A stretch of 6,818 nucleotides of DNA, taken from positions 1 to 6,818 of the forward strand of contig CANHNG010000099.1 in assembly GCA_947461915.1 (NCBI GenBank). Reading direction: 5' to 3'. This DNA is from Flavobacteriaceae bacterium. GTDB lineage: Bacteria; Bacteroidota; Bacteroidia; Flavobacteriales; Flavobacteriaceae. Shown piece by piece: positions 1-6,238 of the stretch. The notes beneath the pieces were generated by a model. The model was not told the origin of the DNA. It searched no databases and saw only the letters and a list, made by a program, of their open reading frames with translations. Within the stretch, counting starts at the first letter, position 1. Every line of letters begins with the position of its first letter. Both the position numbers and the translations under genes were made by a program.

Positions 1-742
1 CTACCCCAAAATCGCCATCATACGTTCTATTGAAACCTGGAATATAAAGGTTATCAAAATTGGTGGGTTTATCGTTTGATATTAATTTATTAAGACGAAG
101 GCTAAAGCCTAAGTACACATTATTAATGACTTTTGCCTTCACCCCTACCACTACTTCAATCCAACTGGCCGTTAATCCGTTGAATTTATCTCCGGAAGGA
201 AGTATAGGTACTTCGCCAAAATAGGGATTGGCATTGTAAATTTTGTAACTGTTCAATTCTTGGCTAAAGGTGCTTGCACCATATCGCAATCCGATGGAGA
301 TTATATTTTCCATGTTTAACCAGTTTTGATAACCATTGTAGTCAAAGCCAACTTTAAGATACGAACCTTTGGTTGTGAAATTCAAACGATCATCATCCGT
401 TGTTTTATTTTCATTACCGAGTTCGGCAGCCAAATAGTAGTTTTTGGTTAATCGATAATCGCCAACAAATTCGATACCCTTATACTGTTTGTCATATAAA
501 AAGCGAGTCAATTTGTATAAATCAACGCCCACACGGAGTCCATAACGGTTCGTCTTCAGTGGAATACTATCCTTCTTTTTCTCTTCGACAATTTTTTGGG
601 ATATCTGTTTGGGAGCTTCTGGAATAATTCCTGCGCTTTGATTGTTTTTGCTTGGAATTTTAGTTGGTACAGTCTGCGCCTGAACCAAGAACATAAATAG
701 CACAAGGCAGCAACTAAAAATATATTTTAACATGGGTTTCAT
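1..742 (-). CDS. DUF6048-like exported protein, probable outer-membrane beta-barrel (3' end outside window)
   Basis: An open frame runs from ATG at 742-740 to the left edge without a stop, giving 247 whole codons. Residues 1-22 look like a Sec signal peptide: Lys-2 and Lys-6, a hydrophobic stretch with two adjacent Cys at 11-12, and a likely cut after VQA. A polar, Lys/Glu-rich linker follows to about residue 65. The rest is rich in alternating aromatic and polar residues with many Gly and Tyr (for example RYGLRVGVDLYKLTRF, then KGIEFVGDYRLTKNYYLAAELG-type strands), as expected for an outer-membrane beta-barrel. I recognise it as resembling the DUF6048 family of flavobacteria, whose function is unknown. 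The start overlaps the end of the upstream lipoprotein gene by 29 bp. A second in-frame ATG at 733-731 would also give a usable signal peptide and a 20-bp overlap. The overlap implies co-transcription and perhaps translational coupling. The family name is recalled, not searched. Confidence 0.8.
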   Translation of the reverse strand, partial: MKPMLKYIFSCCLVLFMFLVQAQTVPTKIPSKNNQSAGIIPEAPKQISQKIVEEKKKDSIPLKTNRYGLRVGVDLYKLTRFLYDKQYKGIEFVGDYRLTKNYYLAAELGNENKTTDDDRLNFTTKGSYLKVGFDYNGYQNWLNMENIISIGLRYGASTFSQELNSYKIYNANPYFGEVPILPSGDKFNGLTASWIEVVVGVKAKVINNVYLGFSLRLNKLISNDKPTNFDNLYIPGFNRTYDGDFGV

Positions 743-1187
743 TTTCGTTTACTATGTTACTTTTTTCAATTCGAATGTCTTTTATCCACAAAAAAACAGG
801 AATGATTTTGTCTAAAGAAAAAATCGTTTTAAAACCACAGGCTCTGGATACAAAAATATTTTCATATGTATATTCGAATTTGATTTCATCTTCATTTGAA
901 GATGTGGAACCGGAATTCAGTATAAAACGATAAGTTGTGCTGTTCTCAGTCGTTTTTAAAGGTATTGAAACCGTATTTCCGTTTCCATTAAAAACAATCC
1001 CTTCTGTCATTCCCTCACCGATGACTTTGAGATTGGTAACATTTTTTAAAACTGCAGGATTGTTATAATCATAAAATTGAATCACAAGTCTGGGCGTAGT
1101 AGATGTATTGGCATCACAAATATCATCTTTCTCACAACCGGAAAAAGAAAATATCGTAATCAATAAAAGCGTAAGTATTTTTTTCAT
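714..1187 (-). CDS. DUF6452-like small lipoprotein
   Basis: This is a 157-residue protein with a clear lipoprotein signal: MKK, a hydrophobic core (ILTLLLITIFSF), then the lipobox FSGC with Cys-18 as the lipidation site. The mature part opens with CEKDDIC, giving a second Cys at 24, and a motif around TPRLVIQFYDYNN (residues 31-43). A third Cys lies at 117 (SRACGFK). Several short beta-like segments follow, and there is no membrane segment beyond the signal. The length and opening motif resemble the DUF6452 family of flavobacteria, which has no known function. The gene starts 32 bp after the rlmD stop and overlaps the DUF6048-like gene by 29 bp, so the three probably form one transcript. A lipoprotein next to a predicted beta-barrel suggests partners at the outer membrane, but this is inferred from gene order only. 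The Asp and Glu after the lipidated Cys leave surface versus periplasmic orientation open. Confidence 0.85.
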   Translation of the reverse strand: MKKILTLLLITIFSFSGCEKDDICDANTSTTPRLVIQFYDYNNPAVLKNVTNLKVIGEGMTEGIVFNGNGNTVSIPLKTTENSTTYRFILNSGSTSSNEDEIKFEYTYENIFVSRACGFKTIFSLDKIIPVFLWIKDIRIEKSNIVNENETHVKIYF

Positions 1188-1193
1188 TTTAAA

Positions 1194-1207
1194 TTTAGAA
1201 TTTAGAA
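1194..1207 (+). repeat. tandem 7-bp repeat (TTTAGAA x2) between rlmD and the lipoprotein gene
   Basis: Two exact, adjacent copies of TTTAGAA lie just upstream of the lipoprotein start and are followed by TTC, creating a GAATTC palindrome. They occupy nearly half of the 32-bp gap between rlmD and the next gene. No promoter box is visible in the gap. It may be a short spacer repeat or chance in A+T-rich DNA. Confidence 0.4.
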
Positions 1208-1219
1208 TTCAAAATAATT

Positions 1220-2632
1220 TTATCGTTTTTCCAAAAGCACCACATTTTCGACATGATGCGTCTGCGGAAACATATCCACTGGCCGAACTCGAGTCACCTT
1301 GTATTTTTCATCCATCAAGGCCAAATCTCTTGCCTGTGTAGCGGAGTTACAACTCACATAAACAATTTTTGACGGTTCTATTTTTAAGATTTGTTCAATT
1401 ACATCCTTGTGCATTCCGTCGCGTGGCGGATCGGTAATAATCACATCCGGTTTGCCATGTTGGGCAATAAAACTTTCGTTGAAAACGACTTTCATATCGC
1501 CAACATAGAACTCACAATTGTTAATTTTATTGCGAACGGCATTGGCCTTGGCATCAACAATCGCTTCTGGAACGCTTTCTACACCAATAACTTTTTTGGC
1601 ATTTTTCGAAACAAATTGGGCAATCGTTCCGGTTCCCGTGTATAAATCATAAACGATTTCATTACCAGTCAATCCGGCGAAATCTCGCGTAATTTTATAT
1701 AATTCGTAGGCTTGATCGGAGTTGGTTTGGTAAAACGATTTGGCGTTAATACTGAATTTCAAACCTTCCATTTCTTCCAATATATAGTCTCTGCCTTTGT
1801 AGAGTTTAATGTTTTGATCGTACAAAGTGTCGTTTGCCTTGTTGTTGACCACATATTGCAGCGACGTAATTTGCGGAAATTTCTCGTAGATGTGATCAAG
1901 AAGTAATTCCCTGCCTATTTTGTCATTTTCGAAAAACTGTACCAAAACCATAATTTCTCCTGTTGAAGCCGTTCGCATCATCAAAGTCCGAAGCAAACCT
2001 TCGTGATTTCTAGGATTGAAAAAAGTCAAGTTCTTTTCATTCGCGAATACCCGAATGGCGTTGCGAATAGCATTCGATGGATCTTCCTGCAAATGACATT
2101 TATTGATATCCAGAATCTTATCCCACATTTTTGGGATATGAAAACCAAGAGCGTTTCTGTTTCCTAAATCTTCAGTGCTGTCAATTTCTTTTTCGGTCAG
2201 CCAGCGACTATTCGAAAAAGAAAACTCCATTTTGTTTCTGTAGAAAAATTGTTTTTCGGAACCCAAAATCGGTTCAAACTCGGGAAGTTCAATTTTTCCG
2301 ATACGCAGTAAATGGTTTAAAACTTCATTTTGTTTGTAATACAACTGTTGGCTGTATTTCATATTCTGCCACTTGCAACCGCCACAAACACCAAAGTGTT
2401 CACAAACCGGTTCAACCCGATGTTCCGAATATTCATGGAATTTTACGGCTTTACCCTCGTAATATGCCTTGCGCTTCTTGAAAGTTTGTACATCAACCAC
2501 ATCACCGGGAACAACATTGGGAATAAATATTACTTTCCCATCTGGGGCTTTTGCCACCGAAACACCTTTTGCACCTGCATCAAGGACTTTTATATGATCA
2601 AAAACGATCTTGTCTGTATTTTTCTTAGCCAT
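1220..2632 (-). CDS. rlmD: 23S rRNA (uracil-C5)-methyltransferase RlmD
   Basis: This 470-residue cytoplasmic enzyme should transfer a methyl group from S-adenosylmethionine to C5 of a uracil in 23S rRNA (U1939 in E. coli numbering). A TRAM-type RNA-binding domain spans roughly residues 8-68. The iron-sulfur motif CEHFGVCGGCKWQ gives Cys-77, Cys-83 and Cys-86, and Cys-179 (DINKCH) is the likely fourth ligand of a 4Fe-4S cluster. The methyltransferase domain has the FYQTNS motif (Gln-302), the SAM loop YDLYTGTGTIAQF (328-340), DPPRDGMH (401-408), the catalytic nucleophile Cys-428 in VYVSCNS, and Glu-462 in HHVENVVLLEK, matching the general base of the TrmA/RlmD family. All key residues are present. 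It is somewhat longer than E. coli RlmD (about 433 residues), which is normal for Bacteroidetes. The family also contains RlmC and TrmA; the TRAM domain and cluster favour RlmD, although Bacteroidetes paralogues can differ in target. It heads a probable operon with two envelope genes. Confidence 0.95.
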   Translation of the reverse strand: MAKKNTDKIVFDHIKVLDAGAKGVSVAKAPDGKVIFIPNVVPGDVVDVQTFKKRKAYYEGKAVKFHEYSEHRVEPVCEHFGVCGGCKWQNMKYSQQLYYKQNEVLNHLLRIGKIELPEFEPILGSEKQFFYRNKMEFSFSNSRWLTEKEIDSTEDLGNRNALGFHIPKMWDKILDINKCHLQEDPSNAIRNAIRVFANEKNLTFFNPRNHEGLLRTLMMRTASTGEIMVLVQFFENDKIGRELLLDHIYEKFPQITSLQYVVNNKANDTLYDQNIKLYKGRDYILEEMEGLKFSINAKSFYQTNSDQAYELYKITRDFAGLTGNEIVYDLYTGTGTIAQFVSKNAKKVIGVESVPEAIVDAKANAVRNKINNCEFYVGDMKVVFNESFIAQHGKPDVIITDPPRDGMHKDVIEQILKIEPSKIVYVSCNSATQARDLALMDEKYKVTRVRPVDMFPQTHHVENVVLLEKR

Positions 2633-2636
2633 ACCG

Positions 2637-2671
2637 CAAAAATAAGGCTTTGAATGGTTTTATAAATTCAA
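2637..2671 (-). promoter_or_regulatory. possible rlmD promoter (weak match)
   Basis: On the minus strand TATTTTTG (2644-2637) matches the flavobacterial -7 consensus TAnnTTTG. A TTG (2671-2669, part of TTTG) lies 24 nt upstream, one base beyond the usual 17-23 spacing. The -7 box ends four bases before the rlmD ATG, so transcription would begin at or next to the start codon and the mRNA would be almost leaderless. In such A+T-rich DNA this box could occur by chance, so the call is tentative. Confidence 0.3.
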
Positions 2672-2727
2672 ATTGGGAAATATTTTTGAAAAGAAGTTTT
2701 TTATTTGCCTTGTTAATTTTACTTTAC

Positions 2728-2740
2728 ATCCAAATTGGAT
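2728..2740. repeat. 13-bp palindrome in the rlmD/DUF1501 gap
   Basis: ATCCAAATTGGAT has two perfect 6-bp arms around a single central base. The centre is too tight for an RNA hairpin, so a protein-binding site is likelier than a terminator. It sits about 100 bp upstream of rlmD and 15 bp beyond the stem-loop that follows the DUF1501 gene. No function can be assigned, and chance is possible. Confidence 0.3.
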
Positions 2741-2755
2741 TTTAAAATTTCGTTC

Positions 2756-2778
2756 AACTTTGTAACTAAAACAAAGTT
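2756..2778 (-). terminator. stem-loop directly after the DUF1501 stop, probable terminator
   Basis: On the minus strand AACTTTGT, a 7-nt loop (TTTAGTT), then ACAAAGTT form a perfect 8-bp stem beginning at the base after the DUF1501 TAA codon. The stem is A+T-rich, and the downstream stretch GAACGAAATTTT is only moderately U-rich, so it is a weak intrinsic terminator by the E. coli standard. Its position at the end of the two-gene unit and before rlmD supports a role in ending transcription or protecting the 3' end. Confidence 0.5.
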
Positions 2779-4416
2779 TTACCTCCTAACAATAATTTTT
2801 TTAGAAAAAATTCCATTATCCGTATTCACTTTCAAAGTGTAAAGTCCCACAGACAAATTTTGAACATTTATGGTAAATTCAGTACCGGTTAAAGGTTTTT
2901 TATACGTTTGAATATTTCTACCGTCGATTGTAAAAACAGTGATTGAATTGATGTTGTTTGTGGCATGAACGACAATAATTTCGGAACTTGGATTTGGATA
3001 GACAACAATTTCATTTATATTTTCAAAATTTGTTGTTCCTAGCGTTTTATCGCTGTAGCAAATGGGTGGAACTGTATTTTTAGCCTTGATTAGGTTGGTT
3101 ATTTTGGCATTGGCATAACCCGAATTTGTTGTGTGATTATAAAAAGATAAATCGAGCGTTGCATTATTAACCCCAAACCAATCTTGTAAAACAGTGCTAA
3201 AAACTCGGCGGTAATCGTGTTGTACGGTTTGAACTTGATAATTATTACCCACAACAGCTTCACTCAAATTGATGTTGGTTCCAGAAACTCCAGGATTAAT
3301 GGAACTCCCAAAAACAAACATAGGGGCAATTTCTCCGTGATCGGTTCCTAGGTTTCCATTTTCGGCAGCTTTTCTTCCAAATTCTGAAAAGGTAACAGCA
3401 ATGACATCTTCACCCATATTTTGACTATTTAGGTCGGTAATGAAGGCTTTTATGGCTTCCGAAATTTCAGTCATCAAATCCGCATGCTTGCCTAAATGCG
3501 TGGTGGTATTGGCTGAGACTTGCAAATCATGAGTGTCGAAACCACCAATTTTTACCAAATACACTTTAGTTTGCAATCCGCCTGAGATAAATCGAGCCAC
3601 TGTTTTCAGTTGGTTTGCCAAACCCGTAGCAGGATAAGAGGAAGAATTAGAACCACTATTGAATGCGGCAGATATGGTTTCTGCGTAAATATTGGAAGAA
3701 GTGTCATTCTCTAAAATAAACCTCAATAAATTCCCATATTCCGAATTTGGGATATTGCTTGGAGCAGCTCCTCCCAGACCATTGATAACCGAATAAAAAC
3801 CAGAAGGATCCTGACCGTTAATATTCAAGGACATCCCATGTTCTACTTCACCATGAAAACCCAAAGAATTATCACTGCTTCCGAGCTGAATACCCAATGG
3901 AAAATTAGCCGTAATAAAATCGGCATAATAATTTTCTAAAAAACGACCTACCCAACCACTATCCAATAAATTATTCGCTAGTGTTCCGTCACCTCCCGTA
4001 AGCCACAAATCAGTAGATTTGAAATGCGATTTGTCTTGGGTTGGATAACCAACGCCTTGAATAACCCGCATTAACCCACTATCATACAAACTCTTAAAAC
4101 CTACCAGCGAGGGATGTAAACCTACCTGATCCGTCAAGCTTAAAGTAGTATCTAAATTGATAATTCCATTAGCTCCCCCGGCATTATTTAATTTGATATT
4201 TGGTCGCAACGAGGCGTATTTATCATATTGATTTATAGGCACCACGGTGTTCAATCCGTCATTCGCACCGGCTAATTGAATAAGAACTATTTTTTTTGCG
4301 TTTACGTTAGGGCAAGTATCCATTCCCGCAGATTTGAACAATGCAAAAACATCAGTAGGCAAAAGGCTTAATGCGCTTGCAGTAGATGTTAATCTTATAA
4401 AGTTTCTTCTTTTCAT
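2779..4416 (-). CDS. DUF1501 family protein with twin-arginine-like signal and T9SS sorting domain
   Basis: This 545-residue protein begins MKRRNFIRL, a twin-arginine-like export signal with a likely cut after DVFA (near residue 25). The DUF1501 domain, a relative of the alkaline phosphatase/sulfatase fold, covers about residues 40-445. Its typical motifs are present: LAGANDGLNTVVP (48-60), SHFKSTDLW (130-138), GGFDTHDLQ (291-299), TFSEFGRKAAENG (342-354), GTDHG (357-361) and DYRRVFSTVLQDWFG (401-415). The Asp and His in GGFDTH and GTDHG are plausible metal ligands, by inference. After a short linker, residues about 470-545 form a T9SS type A sorting domain, so the protein should cross the outer membrane and be released or anchored at the surface. 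The gene follows the DUF1800 gene by 46 bp with no promoter visible between, implying co-transcription. This pairing recurs across many bacteria, but the substrate is unknown. The ATG at 4416 places the RR motif correctly. Confidence 0.9.
   Translation of the reverse strand: MKRRNFIRLTSTASALSLLPTDVFALFKSAGMDTCPNVNAKKIVLIQLAGANDGLNTVVPINQYDKYASLRPNIKLNNAGGANGIINLDTTLSLTDQVGLHPSLVGFKSLYDSGLMRVIQGVGYPTQDKSHFKSTDLWLTGGDGTLANNLLDSGWVGRFLENYYADFITANFPLGIQLGSSDNSLGFHGEVEHGMSLNINGQDPSGFYSVINGLGGAAPSNIPNSEYGNLLRFILENDTSSNIYAETISAAFNSGSNSSSYPATGLANQLKTVARFISGGLQTKVYLVKIGGFDTHDLQVSANTTTHLGKHADLMTEISEAIKAFITDLNSQNMGEDVIAVTFSEFGRKAAENGNLGTDHGEIAPMFVFGSSINPGVSGTNINLSEAVVGNNYQVQTVQHDYRRVFSTVLQDWFGVNNATLDLSFYNHTTNSGYANAKITNLIKAKNTVPPICYSDKTLGTTNFENINEIVVYPNPSSEIIVVHATNNINSITVFTIDGRNIQTYKKPLTGTEFTINVQNLSVGLYTLKVNTDNGIFSKKIIVRR
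2782..3009 (-). other. T9SS type A C-terminal sorting domain (within the DUF1501 protein)
   Basis: The last 76 or so residues show the usual layout: VVYPNPSSE at the start, a central strand ending in TVFTIDGRNI, then LSVGLYTLKV, and a final basic strand SKKIIVRR at the C-terminus. In Bacteroidetes this domain directs proteins through the PorU/SprA-type type IX secretion machinery and is normally cleaved off at the surface. It is strong evidence that the host belongs to the Bacteroidetes and that the protein is extracellular. Confidence 0.9.
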
Positions 4417-4462
4417 ATTTTCTTAATTAGCATAAAAAACAATTTTGACTTATGAAAACGCA

Positions 4463-6124
4463 TTAAAAAAGTTGAGACTCTGGAGCACTCAAAATTTTGG
4501 TAACCAATAATTTCAATCTAGGTTCAACGACTGAATTTTTACCATCTGACAAATATGAATCCCAGGCAGATGTCCAATAATTGTCTGCAAGTCCTTGCAA
4601 AAGAAAGGAATTCATAAAATAATTTATTCTGTCCGAATCGGGAACTTGAGCAAATAAATCGTTACAAAGCTCTGATGTTAAAGTGAAAGCATCCGAAGCA
4701 TTTGAAATAAAATTGCCACTTTTGATAACTTCCGAAATATTGATTTTAGCCTTAATACTCGAATTTCCACTGATCCTATTGTAACCATCCAAAAGAGATT
4801 CTCCTACTCTGTATTTGGCAATTAATGTAGAAGAAGATATCCATGCCTTATCAAAATCCGGAGCTTGATAATAAGCAAGATGACCGGCAACGTTATCAGG
4901 ATCAAATAATGTCATATTAGCACCCGTTAAAAAGGTATTGTGCACAAAGTTATTCCAAAAATTGATATAAAACTCATATGAATTTGTAGTAGGATCTGGA
5001 ATTGTAGCTTTTAAATACGTTACCATCTCAGAAACTTGTTGAAGAGGTGATTTTAATATTCCACCAATAGTTTCATCAGTCGCATTCGAGTCATCTAAAT
5101 CATAAAAATGTTGACTTGTTAATAACCTTCTAAGTACAGGTAATATATTGTAGCCATTATTATATAAATCCGTCGCTAATGGGGTAATAATATCCGTTTC
5201 TACCTCAGCAGTAATGGTGCTTTTTACAAAATAAATGTACATTTTTCTACAAATATTTTTGGCTGTTGCATGTTGTTTGAAAACCATCTCAACAAAAGCA
5301 TTCAATTCTGTATCCATGCTATTAGCATCTGTAGCCGAAGCAATTGATGTATTGCCAAAGGCGGAACTAAAAAGTTTTGCGCTCGTACTGTCGTGTGACG
5401 AAAAAACATTGTATCCTTTAGGTATTCCCGTTATGGCATCAATAACTGACCTATCGGATTTGACTCTAAATCCCGTTAATATCCTTGCAGCTTGAACAAT
5501 ATCTGCTTCCGTATAATTGGAATAATTTCCTGCTGCTATTTGGGGGCCCTTGCCTATAGTAAATAATTCAAAAAACTCCCGGGCATAATTCTCATTTGGA
5601 GCCGATTTAGTATTGGAGGTATTGTTCAAATAAATAAGGATGGAATTATCAAGCGTAACTTTTTTAGCTAATTCTTTATAATTGCCATTAGCAGCATAAA
5701 ATAGTAATAATCGAATGTGGTCATAAAAATAAGTAGAAGCTCCACAAAGGCTTTTCTCGACTGTAAATCTCGTAGAAAGAAAATGACATAATTTGTATTT
5801 TAATGTTGGACTGCTTATGGCATTAAACCACCACCAACCAGCAACAATGGATCTTTTTCTGGTTTGAGCATTAAAAGCAGAAGGCAAAGTAGTTGTTGAG
5901 GGTACTTCTGTCCAAAAACCATCCGGTGCTGAAGTTGGAGAAGGGTCGTAAGGTAAAGGCAAAGTCAAAGTATCATTGACAAGCAATAAATCAATAGCTT
6001 GCGAAGGTGTTAAAACCGAAAATTGATCGATTATAGTTTTAGAAAAAACAAAACTTGTTCTTCGCAATAAATGCCTCGCAAAAACAGTTCCTAAGGCATT
6101 CTTATTTGGGGTTAATGAAGCCAT
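4463..6124 (-). CDS. DUF1800 family protein, first gene of the DUF1800-DUF1501 pair
   Basis: This 553-residue protein has the DUF1800 hallmarks: HLLRRTSF near the N-terminus (18-25, the family's HLLxRxxFG region), NENYAREFFELFTIGKG (177-193), YTEADIVQAARILTGF (204-219), LKSPLQQV (357-364) and FDPDNVAGH followed by AWISSSTLIAKYR (407-439, the family's PPNVxGW region). The Trp of that last motif is replaced here by His-415. No enzymatic activity is established for the family, and it is commonly encoded beside DUF1501 proteins. No signal peptide or T9SS domain is visible. An in-frame TAA (6130-6128) lies two codons upstream of the ATG, and the next Met is residue 270, so the start is secure and the missing signal is real. 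Despite this, the partner gene 46 bp downstream encodes an exported protein. A strong flavobacterial promoter lies about 60 bp upstream. Non-classical export or an intracellular accessory role are both possible. Confidence 0.9.
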   Translation of the reverse strand: MASLTPNKNALGTVFARHLLRRTSFVFSKTIIDQFSVLTPSQAIDLLLVNDTLTLPLPYDPSPTSAPDGFWTEVPSTTTLPSAFNAQTRKRSIVAGWWWFNAISSPTLKYKLCHFLSTRFTVEKSLCGASTYFYDHIRLLLFYAANGNYKELAKKVTLDNSILIYLNNTSNTKSAPNENYAREFFELFTIGKGPQIAAGNYSNYTEADIVQAARILTGFRVKSDRSVIDAITGIPKGYNVFSSHDSTSAKLFSSAFGNTSIASATDANSMDTELNAFVEMVFKQHATAKNICRKMYIYFVKSTITAEVETDIITPLATDLYNNGYNILPVLRRLLTSQHFYDLDDSNATDETIGGILKSPLQQVSEMVTYLKATIPDPTTNSYEFYINFWNNFVHNTFLTGANMTLFDPDNVAGHLAYYQAPDFDKAWISSSTLIAKYRVGESLLDGYNRISGNSSIKAKINISEVIKSGNFISNASDAFTLTSELCNDLFAQVPDSDRINYFMNSFLLQGLADNYWTSAWDSYLSDGKNSVVEPRLKLLVTKILSAPESQLF

Positions 6125-6182
6125 AATTTATATTTTTAGTTTATTTGACTAGCAATTTACAAAAAAGTTTAATCTAGTGACA

Positions 6183-6215
6183 CAAAAGTATTTTTATAAT
6201 AAAGAGTGAGACAAA
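6183..6215 (-). promoter_or_regulatory. flavobacterial-type promoter for the DUF1800-DUF1501 unit
   Basis: On the minus strand TTTG (6215-6212), a 21-nt spacer and TACTTTTG (6190-6183) match the Bacteroidetes -33/-7 consensus (TTG, 17-23 nt, TAnnTTTG) exactly. Transcription should start near 6176-6180, giving a 5' leader of about 50-55 nt before the DUF1800 ATG. It begins only 17 bp past the esterase stop codon, making the pair a separate transcription unit. Confidence 0.65.
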
Positions 6216-6238
6216 TAAAAAGTACATGGTTTTTATTT
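6213..6238 (-). terminator. all-A/T inverted repeat at the end of the esterase gene, possible weak terminator
   Basis: On the minus strand AAATAAAAA, an 8-nt loop (CCATGTAC), then TTTTTATTT form a perfect 9-bp stem of A-U pairs. It spans the esterase stop codon (6235-6233) and runs into the -33 box of the next promoter. The stem has no G-C pair and would be weak, though it ends in a U-rich arm. A role in ending the esterase transcript is possible but unproven. Confidence 0.25.

Noticed and set aside
400..627. Plus-strand 75-codon frame
   Set aside because: It is antisense to the DUF6048-like gene, which reads continuously through here with a signal peptide and barrel-like composition.
1108..1341. 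Plus-strand frame spanning the lipoprotein start and the rlmD end
   Set aside because: It overlaps two well-supported genes on the other strand and has no domain or signal.
1391..1906. Two more plus-strand frames (1391-1645 and 1712-1906)
   Set aside because: They are antisense to the RlmD catalytic domain and show no independent coding evidence.
2131..2653. Two plus-strand open frames (2131-2481 and 2330-2653) of about 110 codons each
   Set aside because: Both lie antisense within rlmD, whose motifs are complete, and show no recognisable domain. They are shadow frames.
4417..4462. A promoter between DUF1800 and DUF1501
   Set aside because: The 46-bp gap contains no TAnnTTTG box, so co-transcription from the upstream promoter is the simpler reading.
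5235..5495. Plus-strand open frame with a hydrophobic start that resembles a signal peptide
   Set aside because: It is antisense inside the DUF1800 gene across conserved coding sequence, and the hydrophobic look comes from reading A+T-rich codons backwards.
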